Assembly (NCBI GenBank): GCA_900543845.1
Contig: UQTD01000043.1
Span: 1-17,487 of the forward strand
From: an uncultured Collinsella sp.
GTDB lineage: Bacteria > Actinomycetota > Coriobacteriia > Coriobacteriales > Coriobacteriaceae
DNA: 17,487 bases
Direction: 5' to 3'
The stretch's first letter is position 1. Each line of letters starts with the position of its first letter. The position numbers were made by a program, and so were the translations under genes. Under the pieces are notes generated by a model, which was not told the origin of the DNA, searched no databases, and saw only the letters and a list, made by a program, of their open reading frames with translations. Positions 6,691-14,215 of this stretch are shown piece by piece.

Positions 6691-7629
6691 ATGCTCGATC
6701 AGGCTTATTCTCGTCGTCAGTTCCTCGGCCTCGCTGGTGGTCTTGCCAGCATCGTCGGCCTCGGTCTCGTTGGTTGCGGTGGCGCAGGCGCTTCCAACGC
6801 TGCCGACAAGGGTAGCGCCGCTGCTGCCGAGTCCGTCTCCGGTGAGGTGACCTACGACGGTGCCTCCTCGTTCCAGGCTCTCGTCGAGGCTGCTGCCGAG
6901 AAGTTCATGGATGCCAACCCCGACGTCTCCATCTCCGGTTCGGGCAACGGTTCGGGCAAGGGCCTTACCGCTGTTGCCGCCGGCACCGTCACCATCGGTA
7001 ACTCCGACGTCTTCGCCGAGTCCAAGCTCGAGGCCGATCAGGTCAAGAACCTCGTCGACCACGAGGTCGCCGTCGTGGGCATGGGCCCCGTCGTCTCCAA
7101 GAACGTGACGGTCGACGATCTGTCCTTCGAGCAGCTCAAGGGCATCTTCTCCGGCCAGATCACCAACTGGAAGGAGGTCGGCGGCGACGACGCCACCATC
7201 GTCGTCCTCAACCGCAAGGCCGGCTCCGGTACCCGCGCTACCTTTGAGGCCGCCGTCTTTGGCGACGAGGCCGTCGACTTTAAGGGCGACGCCGAGCTCG
7301 ACAAGTCCGGCGATGTCCAGACTCAGATGGCCAGCACCGACAACGCCATCTCCTACCTGGACTTCTCGCACTTCGATGACTCCAAGTTCAACGCCATCAA
7401 GGTCGAGGGCGTCGAGCCCAAGAGCAAGAATGTCACCGACGACTCCTTCAAGATCTGGGCGACCGAGCACATGTACTGCTCCAAGGACGCCGACGAGGCT
7501 ACCAAGGCCTTCCTGGAGTTCATGCTTTGCGACGACGTCCAGGGCAAGCTCGTCGAGGAGCAGGGCTTTATTCCCGTCTCTGCCATGAGGGTCGTCAAGG
7601 ACGCCAGCGGCAAGGTCTCCGCTAAATAA
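6691..7629 (+). CDS. pstS: Phosphate ABC transporter substrate-binding lipoprotein
   Basis: PstS captures inorganic phosphate outside the membrane and hands it to PstCA. The 312-residue product starts with a signal that combines a twin-arginine motif (SRRQFLGL, 7-14) and a lipobox (LVGC, C29), so it is probably a Tat-exported lipoprotein. Phosphate-binding loops are recognisable: DGASSFQ near the mature N-terminus, GSGNGSGKGL, IGNSDV and RKAGSGTRATFE. The reading frame is open upstream to 6445, but the ATG at 6691 has AAGGA five bases upstream and gives a correct signal peptide. It is the first gene of pstSCAB. Confidence 0.94.
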   Translation: MLDQAYSRRQFLGLAGGLASIVGLGLVGCGGAGASNAADKGSAAAAESVSGEVTYDGASSFQALVEAAAEKFMDANPDVSISGSGNGSGKGLTAVAAGTVTIGNSDVFAESKLEADQVKNLVDHEVAVVGMGPVVSKNVTVDDLSFEQLKGIFSGQITNWKEVGGDDATIVVLNRKAGSGTRATFEAAVFGDEAVDFKGDAELDKSGDVQTQMASTDNAISYLDFSHFDDSKFNAIKVEGVEPKSKNVTDDSFKIWATEHMYCSKDADEATKAFLEFMLCDDVQGKLVEEQGFIPVSAMRVVKDASGKVSAK

Positions 7630-7654
7630 GTAATCGCCCCCGGAAAGGTTTGCA

Positions 7655-8563
7655 ATGGCAAAACAGCTGCCAAAGCGCGACCTTGAGAACGTGGGCCTGG
7701 GCGTCACGGGCGCGTGCGTTGCGCTCGTGACGCTTGTCGTTGCCGCGCTCATCTTTATGGTCGCCCAAAAGGGCCTCTCGGCTTTTGTCAAGGACGGCGT
7801 CTCGGTCGTCGAGTTTTTCACCGGTACCATGTGGGACCTGGCTAACACGGCCGAAAACGGCCTGCCTTATACCGGCGCTCTGCCCCTGATCGTCACCTCG
7901 TTTGCAGTCATGGTGCTCTCCACGCTCATCGCGCTGCCCATCGCCATCGGCTCTGCCATCTTTGCGGTCGAGATCCAGCCTAAGTTTGGTTCCAGGATCT
8001 TTCAGCCGCTTATTGAGCTTTTGACCGGCATTCCCTCGGTCGTCTTTGGCTTGATCGGCTTTCACGTGGTTGTCGGCCTTATGAAGAGTGTTTTCCATGT
8101 GAGCACGGGCCTGGGCATCCTGCCCGGCGCTATCGTGCTGGCCGTCATGATCCTGCCGACCATGACCACGCTTTCGGTCGATGGCCTGCGCGCCGTGCCC
8201 GACAGCTACCGTCAGGGCTCGCTTGCGCTGGGCTACACCCGCTGGCAGACCATCTGGCACGTGGTGCTCAAGTCCGCCATGCCGTCGCTCATGACCGCAG
8301 TCATCCTTGGCATGACCCGTGCCTTTGGCGAGACGCTCGCCGTGCGCATGGTCATCGGCGGCATCGAGGCCATGCCGACGTCGCTGCTGTCGCCGGCTTC
8401 GACCATCACCACCACGCTCACCACGTCTATGGCGGTCTATGCCGAGGGCTCGGCCCAGGACGATGTTCTGTGGGCGCTCGGTCTGCTGCTGATGGGCATG
8501 AGCCTCATCTTCATCCTGATCATCCACCTTATCGGCCGCAAGGGGGCGAAGGATCGTGGCTAG
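7655..8563 (+). CDS. pstC: Phosphate ABC transporter permease PstC
   Basis: PstC is one of two inner-membrane permeases of the phosphate importer. The 302-residue protein has a first membrane segment at about 14-36, then a periplasmic-side loop and five more hydrophobic segments. The EAA loop that docks on PstB reads ALGYTRWQTIWHVVLKSAMPSLM. FGETLAVRMVIGG is a conserved PstC block. GGAAAGG at 7642-7648 precedes the ATG. It follows pstS by 25 bases and overlaps the pstA start by 8 bases. Confidence 0.95.
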   Translation: MAKQLPKRDLENVGLGVTGACVALVTLVVAALIFMVAQKGLSAFVKDGVSVVEFFTGTMWDLANTAENGLPYTGALPLIVTSFAVMVLSTLIALPIAIGSAIFAVEIQPKFGSRIFQPLIELLTGIPSVVFGLIGFHVVVGLMKSVFHVSTGLGILPGAIVLAVMILPTMTTLSVDGLRAVPDSYRQGSLALGYTRWQTIWHVVLKSAMPSLMTAVILGMTRAFGETLAVRMVIGGIEAMPTSLLSPASTITTTLTTSMAVYAEGSAQDDVLWALGLLLMGMSLIFILIIHLIGRKGAKDRG

Positions 8564-9478
8564 CACGCGCATCCACATCGACGAGGCGAGACTCGGGCGC
8601 GTCCAAAAGCAGGACCGCATCGCCACGGGCGTGCTGACGGCGATCGCCGCCATCGTCATGCTCATCGTCGTCTCCATGGTGGCCTACATCCTGTTCGAGG
8701 GCATCTCGACGCTGTTCCAGCCGGGATTTCTCACGCAGCCCGCGCGCGCCAACGGAACCCAGGGCGGCGTACTCTACCAGCTGTTCGACTCGTTCTATCT
8801 GCTGCTGATCACTCTGGTCATCTCGGTGCCCATCAGCCTGGGCGGCGCGGTCTTCCTGGTCGAGTACGCACCGAACGGCCCTATCCGTGACATCGCCTCC
8901 ACCGCCATCGAGACGCTGTCCTCGCTGCCTTCCATCGTCGTCGGCATGTTCGGCTTTCTGGTGTTCTCGGTGCAGCTGGGCTGGAAGTACTCCATCATCT
9001 CCGGCGCCGTCGCGCTCACCATGTTCAACATCCCCATCCTGGTGCGCGTGATTCAGCAGGCGCTCGAGGACGTGCCGCAGGCCCAGCGCGATGCATGCCT
9101 GGCCATGGGCCTCACTCGCTGGGAGGCCACGCTGCACATTTTGATTCCCGAGGCCATGCCCGCCATCGTGACCGGCATCGTGCTTTCGGCCGGCCGCGTG
9201 TTTGGCGAGGCCGCGGCGCTGCTCTTTACCTCGGGCATGAGCTCGCCGGTTCGCCTCAACTTCTTGAGCTTTAACCTGTCGAGCCCCACTTGCGCCTGGA
9301 ACGTGTTCCGCCCCGGTGAGTCGCTCGCCGTGCACATCTACAAGACCTATGGCGAGGGCAGCCCCGAGGCACAGCAGATCGTCTGGGGCACCGCCGCACT
9401 GCTGATGATCTGCGTGCTGCTGTTTAACGTAGTCGCCCGTATCGTGGGCAAGCAACTGGCAAGGAAGATGACGGCCGA

Positions 9479-9482
<4 letters not shown>
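8556..9482 (+). CDS. pstA: Phosphate ABC transporter permease PstA
   Basis: PstA is the second permease of the phosphate importer. It has 308 residues, with an N-terminal membrane segment at about 29-50 and five further hydrophobic segments. The EAA loop is AMGLTRWEATLHILIPEAMPAI, followed by GRVFGEAAALLFTSG, typical of PstA. The start is a GTG at 8556 inside the end of pstC (8-base overlap), with purine-rich AGGGGG and AAGGA upstream; translation is likely coupled. Its stop overlaps the pstB start as ATGA. Confidence 0.93.
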
Positions 9483-10351
<869 letters not shown>

Positions 10352-10407
10352 TCCGGGACATGCTTGAGGCCCGCGGTGGCCACGGTCGCCACGGGACTGA
10401 TTGGAGG

Positions 10408-10444
10408 GGCGGGTCATCTCTTGCGGGAGATGGCCCGCCTTTTT
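10408..10444 (+). terminator. Intrinsic terminator of the pst operon
   Basis: The arms 10408-10420 and 10427-10439 form a 13-bp stem with one mismatch (GGCGGG...CCCGCC), a 6-base loop and a run of five T. It begins 57 bases after the pstB stop. This is the clearest intrinsic terminator in the window. Confidence 0.9.
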
Positions 10445-10461
10445 GCTCTGCGACCGAAACG

Positions 10462-10496
10462 ACCACCACAAAGGGGACAGGCACCTTCGTGGTGGT
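10462..10496. repeat. GGGGACAGG-loop hairpin
   Basis: ACCACCAC-A-AAGG (10462-10474) pairs with CCTT-C-GTGGTGGT (10484-10496), 12 of 13 positions, around a loop reading GGACAGGCA. The GGGGACAGGCACCTT core is related in motif to the GGGGAC repeats at 24-180 and 13202-13250. It lies 18 bases after the pst terminator and just upstream of the ABC-F promoter. Confidence 0.55.
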
Positions 10497-10512
10497 TTGG
10501 GGTGGGGCTCGC

Positions 10513-10521
10513 TGCTATCAT
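10513..10521 (+). promoter_or_regulatory. Extended -10 promoter of the ABC-F gene
   Basis: TGCTATCAT carries the extended -10 pattern TGnTATNAT, 36 bases before the start codon and downstream of the pst terminator. No clear -35 hexamer is seen, as often holds for extended -10 promoters. Confidence 0.5.
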
Positions 10522-10556
10522 GGACAACGTTGAATTTCTACGAAGGAGCAGGGCAT

Positions 10557-12416
10557 ATGGCGATTCTTTTGGGATGCGATTCCGTCAGCCTAGAGTTTCC
10601 CACCAAGCATATTTTCGATAGCGTAACGCTCGGCGTGGGCGAGGGCGACCGTATTGGCATCGTCGGTAAAAACGGCGACGGCAAGTCGACGCTGCTGAGC
10701 GTGCTCGCCGGCACGCTGGAGCCCGACGATGGCCGCGTGACGCATCGCCGCGGCACCACGATCGGTCTGCTCGGCCAAAAGGACCAGCTTGTCGACACCG
10801 ACACCGTGCACCATGCCGTCGTCGGCGACACGCCCGAGTACGAGTGGGCGTCGAGCCCCCGCACGCGCCAGATCCTCGCCGGCCTCATTAGCGATGTGCC
10901 CTGGGAGGGCACGGTGGGCGAGCTTTCGGGCGGTCAGCGCCGCCGCGTGGACCTCGCGCGCCTGCTGATCGGCGACTACGACGTGCTCATGCTCGACGAG
11001 CCCACCAACCACCTGGACATGCGCACCATCAACTGGCTCGCGCGTCACTTAAAGGCCCGCTGGCAGCGCGGTCAGGGCGCCATGCTCGTGGTCACGCACG
11101 ATCGCTGGTTCTTGGACGAGGTCTGCACCAGCATGTGGGAGGTCCATGACGGCCAGGTCGATCCCTTCGAGGGTGGCTACTCGGCATACATCCTGCAGCG
11201 CGTGGAGCGCGACCGCATGGCCGCCGTCACCGAGGAGCGTCGTCGCAACATGGCACGCAAGGAGCTCGCGTGGCTGAGCCGCGGCGCCCAAGCCCGCTCC
11301 ACCAAGCCCAAGTTTCGCGTGGATGCCGCTCGCGAGCTGATCGCCGACGTGCCGCCCGTGCGTGACGAGCTGGAGCTCAAGCGCCTGGCCGTGAGCCGCC
11401 TGGGCAAGCAGGTCATCGACGTGATCGACGTGGATGCCGGCTATGCGGATACCGATGGCGCGCCCAAGCAGGTGCTCTCCGACGTGACATGGCTTATCGG
11501 CGCGGGCGACCGCTATGGTCTTTTGGGCGAGAACGGCGCCGGTAAGTCCACGCTGCTCGACGTGATTCAGGGCAAGATCGCGCCCCTGCGCGGCCGCGTG
11601 AAGATCGGCCAGACGGTGCGTTTTGGCGTGCTGTCGCAGCAGCTCGAGGAGCTCGAGCCTTACATGGGCGACACGATCCGCGAGGTGCTCAGCAACTATA
11701 AGAAGTACTACGTCATCGACGGCAAGGAGACCTCGCCCGAGAAGCTTTGCGAGCGTCTGGGCTTTACGACGCAACAGCTCTGGAGTCGTATCGGCGACCT
11801 TTCGGGCGGCCAGCGCCGTCGCCTGTCGCTGCTGCTGACGATCCTGGACGAGCCCAACGTGCTTATCCTGGACGAGCCGGGCAACGATCTGGATACCGAC
11901 ATGCTCGCGATTGTCGAGGACCTGCTCGACGGCTGGCCGGGCACGCTGATCCTGGTGACGCACGACCGTTTCCTCATGGAGCGCGTGACCGACCAGCAGT
12001 GGGCGCTGCTCGATGGCCATCTGACGCATATGCCCGGCGGCGTCGACCAATACCTGCGCCTGTGCAACGCCACCGCCGAGGGCGAGCCCGTGGGCGCGCC
12101 GAACGCCAAGACCGGCACGTTCGACACCGGCGCCGCAGCGGTTGCGGCCGAAAAACCCAAGACGAGCGGGCAGCCCAACGGTCTTTCCAACGCCGAGCGC
12201 CAGAAGCTCCGCCGCGAGGTGAGCTCGCTTGAGCGCAAGATGGAGACACAGCGCGCTCGCGTGGAGGAGGCCGAGGCTGCCATGGCCCAGGTCGATCCCA
12301 CCAACTACACGGCGCTCGGCGAGCAGCAGGCAAAGATCGACGAGGCCCATGCCGCCATGGACGAGCTGGAGATGGCGTGGCTCGAGGCGAGCGAAAAGCT
12401 CGAGGGCGAGGAGTAG
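10557..12416 (+). CDS. ABC-F family ATPase, Uup-like
   Basis: This 619-residue soluble protein has two ABC domains and no membrane segments, as in ABC-F proteins that act on the ribosome (translation rescue or antibiotic protection). Domain 1: Walker A GKNGDGKS (37-44), signature LSGGQRRR (123), Walker B MLDEPTNH (145-152). Domain 2: Walker A GENGAGKS (324-331), signature LSGGQRRR (415), Walker B ILDEP (437-441), followed by GNDLD instead of TNHLD, a variant I associate with actinobacterial members. The C-terminal 80 residues form a Glu/Lys/Arg-rich coiled coil like that of Uup. The ATG at 10557 has AAGGAG at 10543-10548; the frame is open upstream to 10401, but that stretch crosses the terminator and promoter. 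A resistance role cannot be inferred from sequence. Confidence 0.9.
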   Translation: MAILLGCDSVSLEFPTKHIFDSVTLGVGEGDRIGIVGKNGDGKSTLLSVLAGTLEPDDGRVTHRRGTTIGLLGQKDQLVDTDTVHHAVVGDTPEYEWASSPRTRQILAGLISDVPWEGTVGELSGGQRRRVDLARLLIGDYDVLMLDEPTNHLDMRTINWLARHLKARWQRGQGAMLVVTHDRWFLDEVCTSMWEVHDGQVDPFEGGYSAYILQRVERDRMAAVTEERRRNMARKELAWLSRGAQARSTKPKFRVDAARELIADVPPVRDELELKRLAVSRLGKQVIDVIDVDAGYADTDGAPKQVLSDVTWLIGAGDRYGLLGENGAGKSTLLDVIQGKIAPLRGRVKIGQTVRFGVLSQQLEELEPYMGDTIREVLSNYKKYYVIDGKETSPEKLCERLGFTTQQLWSRIGDLSGGQRRRLSLLLTILDEPNVLILDEPGNDLDTDMLAIVEDLLDGWPGTLILVTHDRFLMERVTDQQWALLDGHLTHMPGGVDQYLRLCNATAEGEPVGAPNAKTGTFDTGAAAVAAEKPKTSGQPNGLSNAERQKLRREVSSLERKMETQRARVEEAEAAMAQVDPTNYTALGEQQAKIDEAHAAMDELEMAWLEASEKLEGEE

Positions 12417-12422
12417 ACGAGG

Positions 12423-13193
12423 ATGATCAAGGCCGCATTTTTCGATATCGACGGCACGCTACTGAGCTTTAAGACCCACCGGATTCCGGCGTCGGCGCAG
12501 CAGGTGCTCGACAGCTTTCACGAGCAGGGGATTGCGTGCGTGATCGCCACGGGTCGCCCGACCTACCAGATGCCGGACTGGCTGTTCGACTTGGGCTGGG
12601 ATGCGTACATTACGCTCTCGGGCCAGCACTGCTTTGATGCCGAGGGGGTTTATCGCAGCTGTCCGATTGATCCGGACGACGTCGCGGTGATTGTGGGCCA
12701 GGTGGCGCAGGGGCGCTATGACTCGCTGTGCATGCAGGGCGAGAACTCGTTTGTGAACCGCCTGTCCGAGCGCGTGGTGACGGCCGGCAGCAACGCGGGA
12801 ATCGTCTACCACGAGGAGCCGTTTGAGCATGCCTTCGATGCGCCGGTCTACCAGTTCTGCGCCTTTGTGGATCCGGCCGACGAGCATATCGTGACCGACG
12901 CCGTGTCGCATTCGCTCACCACGCGCTGGTGCGATCTGTTCTGCGACATTATTCCGGCCAACGGCGGCAAGGACTTGGGCGTAGCGGCGACGCTGGAGCG
13001 GCTGGGTATCGACGCGAGCGAGGCGATCGCCTTTGGCGACGGCGAGAACGACCTGTCGATGTTTTCCGCCGTGGGCACAAGCGTGGCCATGGGTAATGCG
13101 CAGGATACCGTGAAGGCCGCGGCGACCTACGTGACGTCCGCCGTGGACGACGACGGGATCTACAACGCCGCGAAGCACTTTGGGCTGCTATAG
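12423..13193 (+). CDS. Cof-type HAD-IIB phosphatase
   Basis: This 256-residue HAD phosphatase has a C2B cap. Members dephosphorylate sugar phosphates, flavin or pyridoxal phosphates; the substrate is unknown here. Motif I is DIDGT (D8, D10), motif II is ATGR, the conserved GGKDLG block supplies K183, and motif IV is GDGENDLSM (205-213), followed by the typical VAMGNA. The start lies 6 bases after the ABC-F stop, with GAGGAG in the end of that gene, so the two are probably one transcript. A hairpin repeat begins at its stop codon. Confidence 0.92.
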   Translation: MIKAAFFDIDGTLLSFKTHRIPASAQQVLDSFHEQGIACVIATGRPTYQMPDWLFDLGWDAYITLSGQHCFDAEGVYRSCPIDPDDVAVIVGQVAQGRYDSLCMQGENSFVNRLSERVVTAGSNAGIVYHEEPFEHAFDAPVYQFCAFVDPADEHIVTDAVSHSLTTRWCDLFCDIIPANGGKDLGVAATLERLGIDASEAIAFGDGENDLSMFSAVGTSVAMGNAQDTVKAAATYVTSAVDDDGIYNAAKHFGLL

Positions 13194-13250
13194 CTGCGGC
13201 TCGGCACTTGGGGACGTTCCTTTTGTGCCGGCAGCTGGGGACACTCCTTG
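13192..13250. repeat. GGGGAC-type hairpin repeat at the end of the Cof gene
   Basis: CGGCAC (13202-13207) pairs with GTGCCG (13225-13230), extended by AGCTGC (13192-13197) and GCAGCT (13231-13236) with a 4-base bulge. The sequence GGCACTTGGGGACGTTCC, then GTGCCGGCAG and GGGGACACTCCTT, closely follows the centre of the element at 70-120, so these are two copies of one family. It overlaps the Cof stop codon and could define the 3' end of that transcript. A small palindrome GTACG-TTG-CGTAC follows at 13250-13262. Confidence 0.75.
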
Positions 13251-13300
13251 TACGTTGCGTACGGTGTCGCCCTGCTTGCCCCGCGCATTTTGTGAAACAC

Positions 13301-13384
13301 GGTTAACTTTTTAAACAACGTAGTAAGACATGGGTAACTTTTGCGGTAAAGTAAGCCAAGGAAAGTATCCAAAGGCTAACTAAC
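13301..13384 (+). promoter_or_regulatory. Three GGNTAACT boxes upstream of the DtxR-family gene
   Basis: GGTTAACTTTTT (13301), GGGTAACTTTTG (13332) and GGCTAACTAAC (13374) share GGNTAACT and lie 31 and 42 bases apart, all on the same strand. The third resembles one half of the IdeR/DtxR iron box, which has GGCTAACC at its core. An AT-rich TAAAGT at 13347 may be a -10. The block is a candidate site for autoregulation by the gene that follows. Confidence 0.4.
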
Positions 13385-13405
13385 GATCATCGCGAAAGGC
13401 GGCCC

Positions 13406-13795
13406 ATGGCCCTACGTGAATCTGGAGAAGACTATCTCGAATCTATTTATGTGCTCTCGGAGCGCCAAGGCACGGTGCGCTCAATCGACGTCGCCGAATA
13501 CCTGGGTGTGACCAAGGCGAGCGTCTCTAAAGCCATGGCGACGCTGGAAAACAGCGGCTATGTCGAAATGGGCAAGCGCGACGTTCATCTGACGGAACGT
13601 GGTCTGGAGGTCGCTCGCCAAATGTGGGAGCGCCACTGCTTTTTCGTGCGGTTGCTCGAGGAAGCCGGTGTTTCGGCGGATGTCGCGTCGCAAGAGGGTT
13701 GCCACATGGAGCACTGCCTGAGTGAGGAGAGCTTCGAGAAGCTGAGGGCGATGTTGGGACGGGAAGATGCGGCCGGCGCAACAACGGAAGCCTAA
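13406..13795 (+). CDS. DtxR/MntR-family metal-dependent repressor
   Basis: This 129-residue protein has an N-terminal winged helix (about 1-65) and a dimerisation/metal domain. It lacks the C-terminal SH3-like domain, as in MntR. The DNA-recognition region reads VTKASVSKAMATLENSGYV. By alignment to B. subtilis MntR, D9, E12, H77, E102 and H103 are conserved metal ligands, but the MntR position E99 is cysteine (EGCHMEHCLS), as in DtxR/IdeR. It may therefore sense iron, manganese or both. GAAAGGCGG precedes the ATG. No metal transporter gene lies directly beside it; the efflux operon downstream is on the opposite strand and has its own ArsR regulator. Confidence 0.9.
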   Translation: MALRESGEDYLESIYVLSERQGTVRSIDVAEYLGVTKASVSKAMATLENSGYVEMGKRDVHLTERGLEVARQMWERHCFFVRLLEEAGVSADVASQEGCHMEHCLSEESFEKLRAMLGREDAAGATTEA

Positions 13796-13799
13796 TTGA

Positions 13800-13847
13800 C
13801 CCCCAGGAGCGCGGAGTTCGCGCAAAGCGCGAACCAGCGAAAGGGGG
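13800..13847. other. AAA-loop hairpin 1 after the DtxR-family gene
   Basis: GTTCGCGC-AAA-GCGCGAAC (13816-13834) is a perfect 8-bp stem. CCCCC (13800-13804) and GGGGG (13843-13847) can close an outer stem. The inner stem is followed by CAGCGA, as in the second AAA-loop hairpin at 13954-13972. It may serve as a transcript end for the regulator gene, though no T run follows. Confidence 0.55.
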
Positions 13848-13848
13848 A

Positions 13849-13930
13849 TAGGGGATTCGAACAACAACGAGTCCGACGCAGTCCAAAGTGGAGCATTCGG
13901 TGCGCGACGCTATCACAGCTGAGCTATCTC
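13849..13930 (-). pseudogene. Decayed tRNA-like sequence
   Basis: On the minus strand the order is GATAGCTCAGCTGTGATAGCG (D-arm-like, 13908-13928), a GCGTCGGACT block typical of tRNA anticodon arms, then GTTCGAATCCCC (T-loop-like, 13852-13863). The pieces do not fold as a tRNA: the T-stem 5' strand does not pair, the D-stem 3' strand lacks two bases, and only about 4 of 7 acceptor pairs would form. It is best read as a tRNA remnant, for example from an old integration site. A non-tRNA structured RNA is the alternative. Confidence 0.3.
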
Positions 13931-13942
13931 TTCGTTCCCAAA

Positions 13943-13972
13943 GAGGCGCGCCTCCCGCGCCAAAGGCGCGGG
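13943..13972. other. Palindrome and AAA-loop hairpin 2
   Basis: AGGCGCGCCT (13943-13952) is a perfect palindrome. CCCGCGCC-AAA-GGCGCGGG (13954-13972) is a perfect 8-bp stem followed by ACAGCGA. It has the same loop and 3' flank as the hairpin at 13816-13834, with a different stem. The rest of 13973-14070 holds no gene; a 10-base direct repeat CCGCCAGCAA occurs at 14027 and 14051. Confidence 0.55.
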
Positions 13973-14070
13973 ACAGCGACCGGGATCAGTGGCCCCACCA
14001 ACTAAGTCCAACTCAGACAAGGAACCCCGCCAGCAAGCGATGCCCAAGAACCGCCAGCAACGTTACCGCA

Positions 14071-14199
14071 GGCCGGGACCGGGCTTGGTTTTGAAAACAT
14101 TCCGCAGACCAGAAGTGCCCCCGTTCGTAGCTCCGAAGGAGCAGAACGGGGGCACTTCATTGGTCGAGGACGTTTTCAAAACCAAGCCCGGTCCCGGCC
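14071..14199. repeat. Large nested palindrome with perfect 28-bp arms
   Basis: The arms 14071-14098 and 14172-14199 are perfect inverted copies (GGCCGGGACCGGGCTTGG then TTTTGAAAAC). Inside, GACCA/TGGTC pair (14107-14111, 14161-14165). A perfect 15-bp stem follows, GAAGTGCCCCCGTTC (14112-14126) with 14144-14158, capped by GCTCC-GAA-GGAGC (14130-14142). It lies 17 bases beyond the efflux ATPase stop, so it would be in the 3' UTR of that transcript. No U run follows either stem. It has the same architecture as the element at 24-180, but a different sequence. Confidence 0.9.
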
Positions 14200-14215
14200 G
14201 GACAGCCCACGAACG

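Noticed and set aside
10557..12416. An antibiotic-resistance role for the ABC-F protein
   Set aside because: The C-terminal coiled coil and overall layout fit the housekeeping Uup-like group, and nothing in the neighbourhood points to resistance.
13849..13930. A functional tRNA gene on the minus strand
   Set aside because: D-arm- and T-loop-like blocks are present, but the T stem, D stem and acceptor stem do not pair and the anticodon loop lacks the invariant T before the anticodon.
13796..14094. Small plus-strand open frames after the DtxR-family gene (69 and 68 codons)
   Set aside because: Their sequence (GDRGFEQ..., LSQLSYL) is the kind of false protein produced by reading the complement of tRNA-like DNA; neither has a ribosome binding site.
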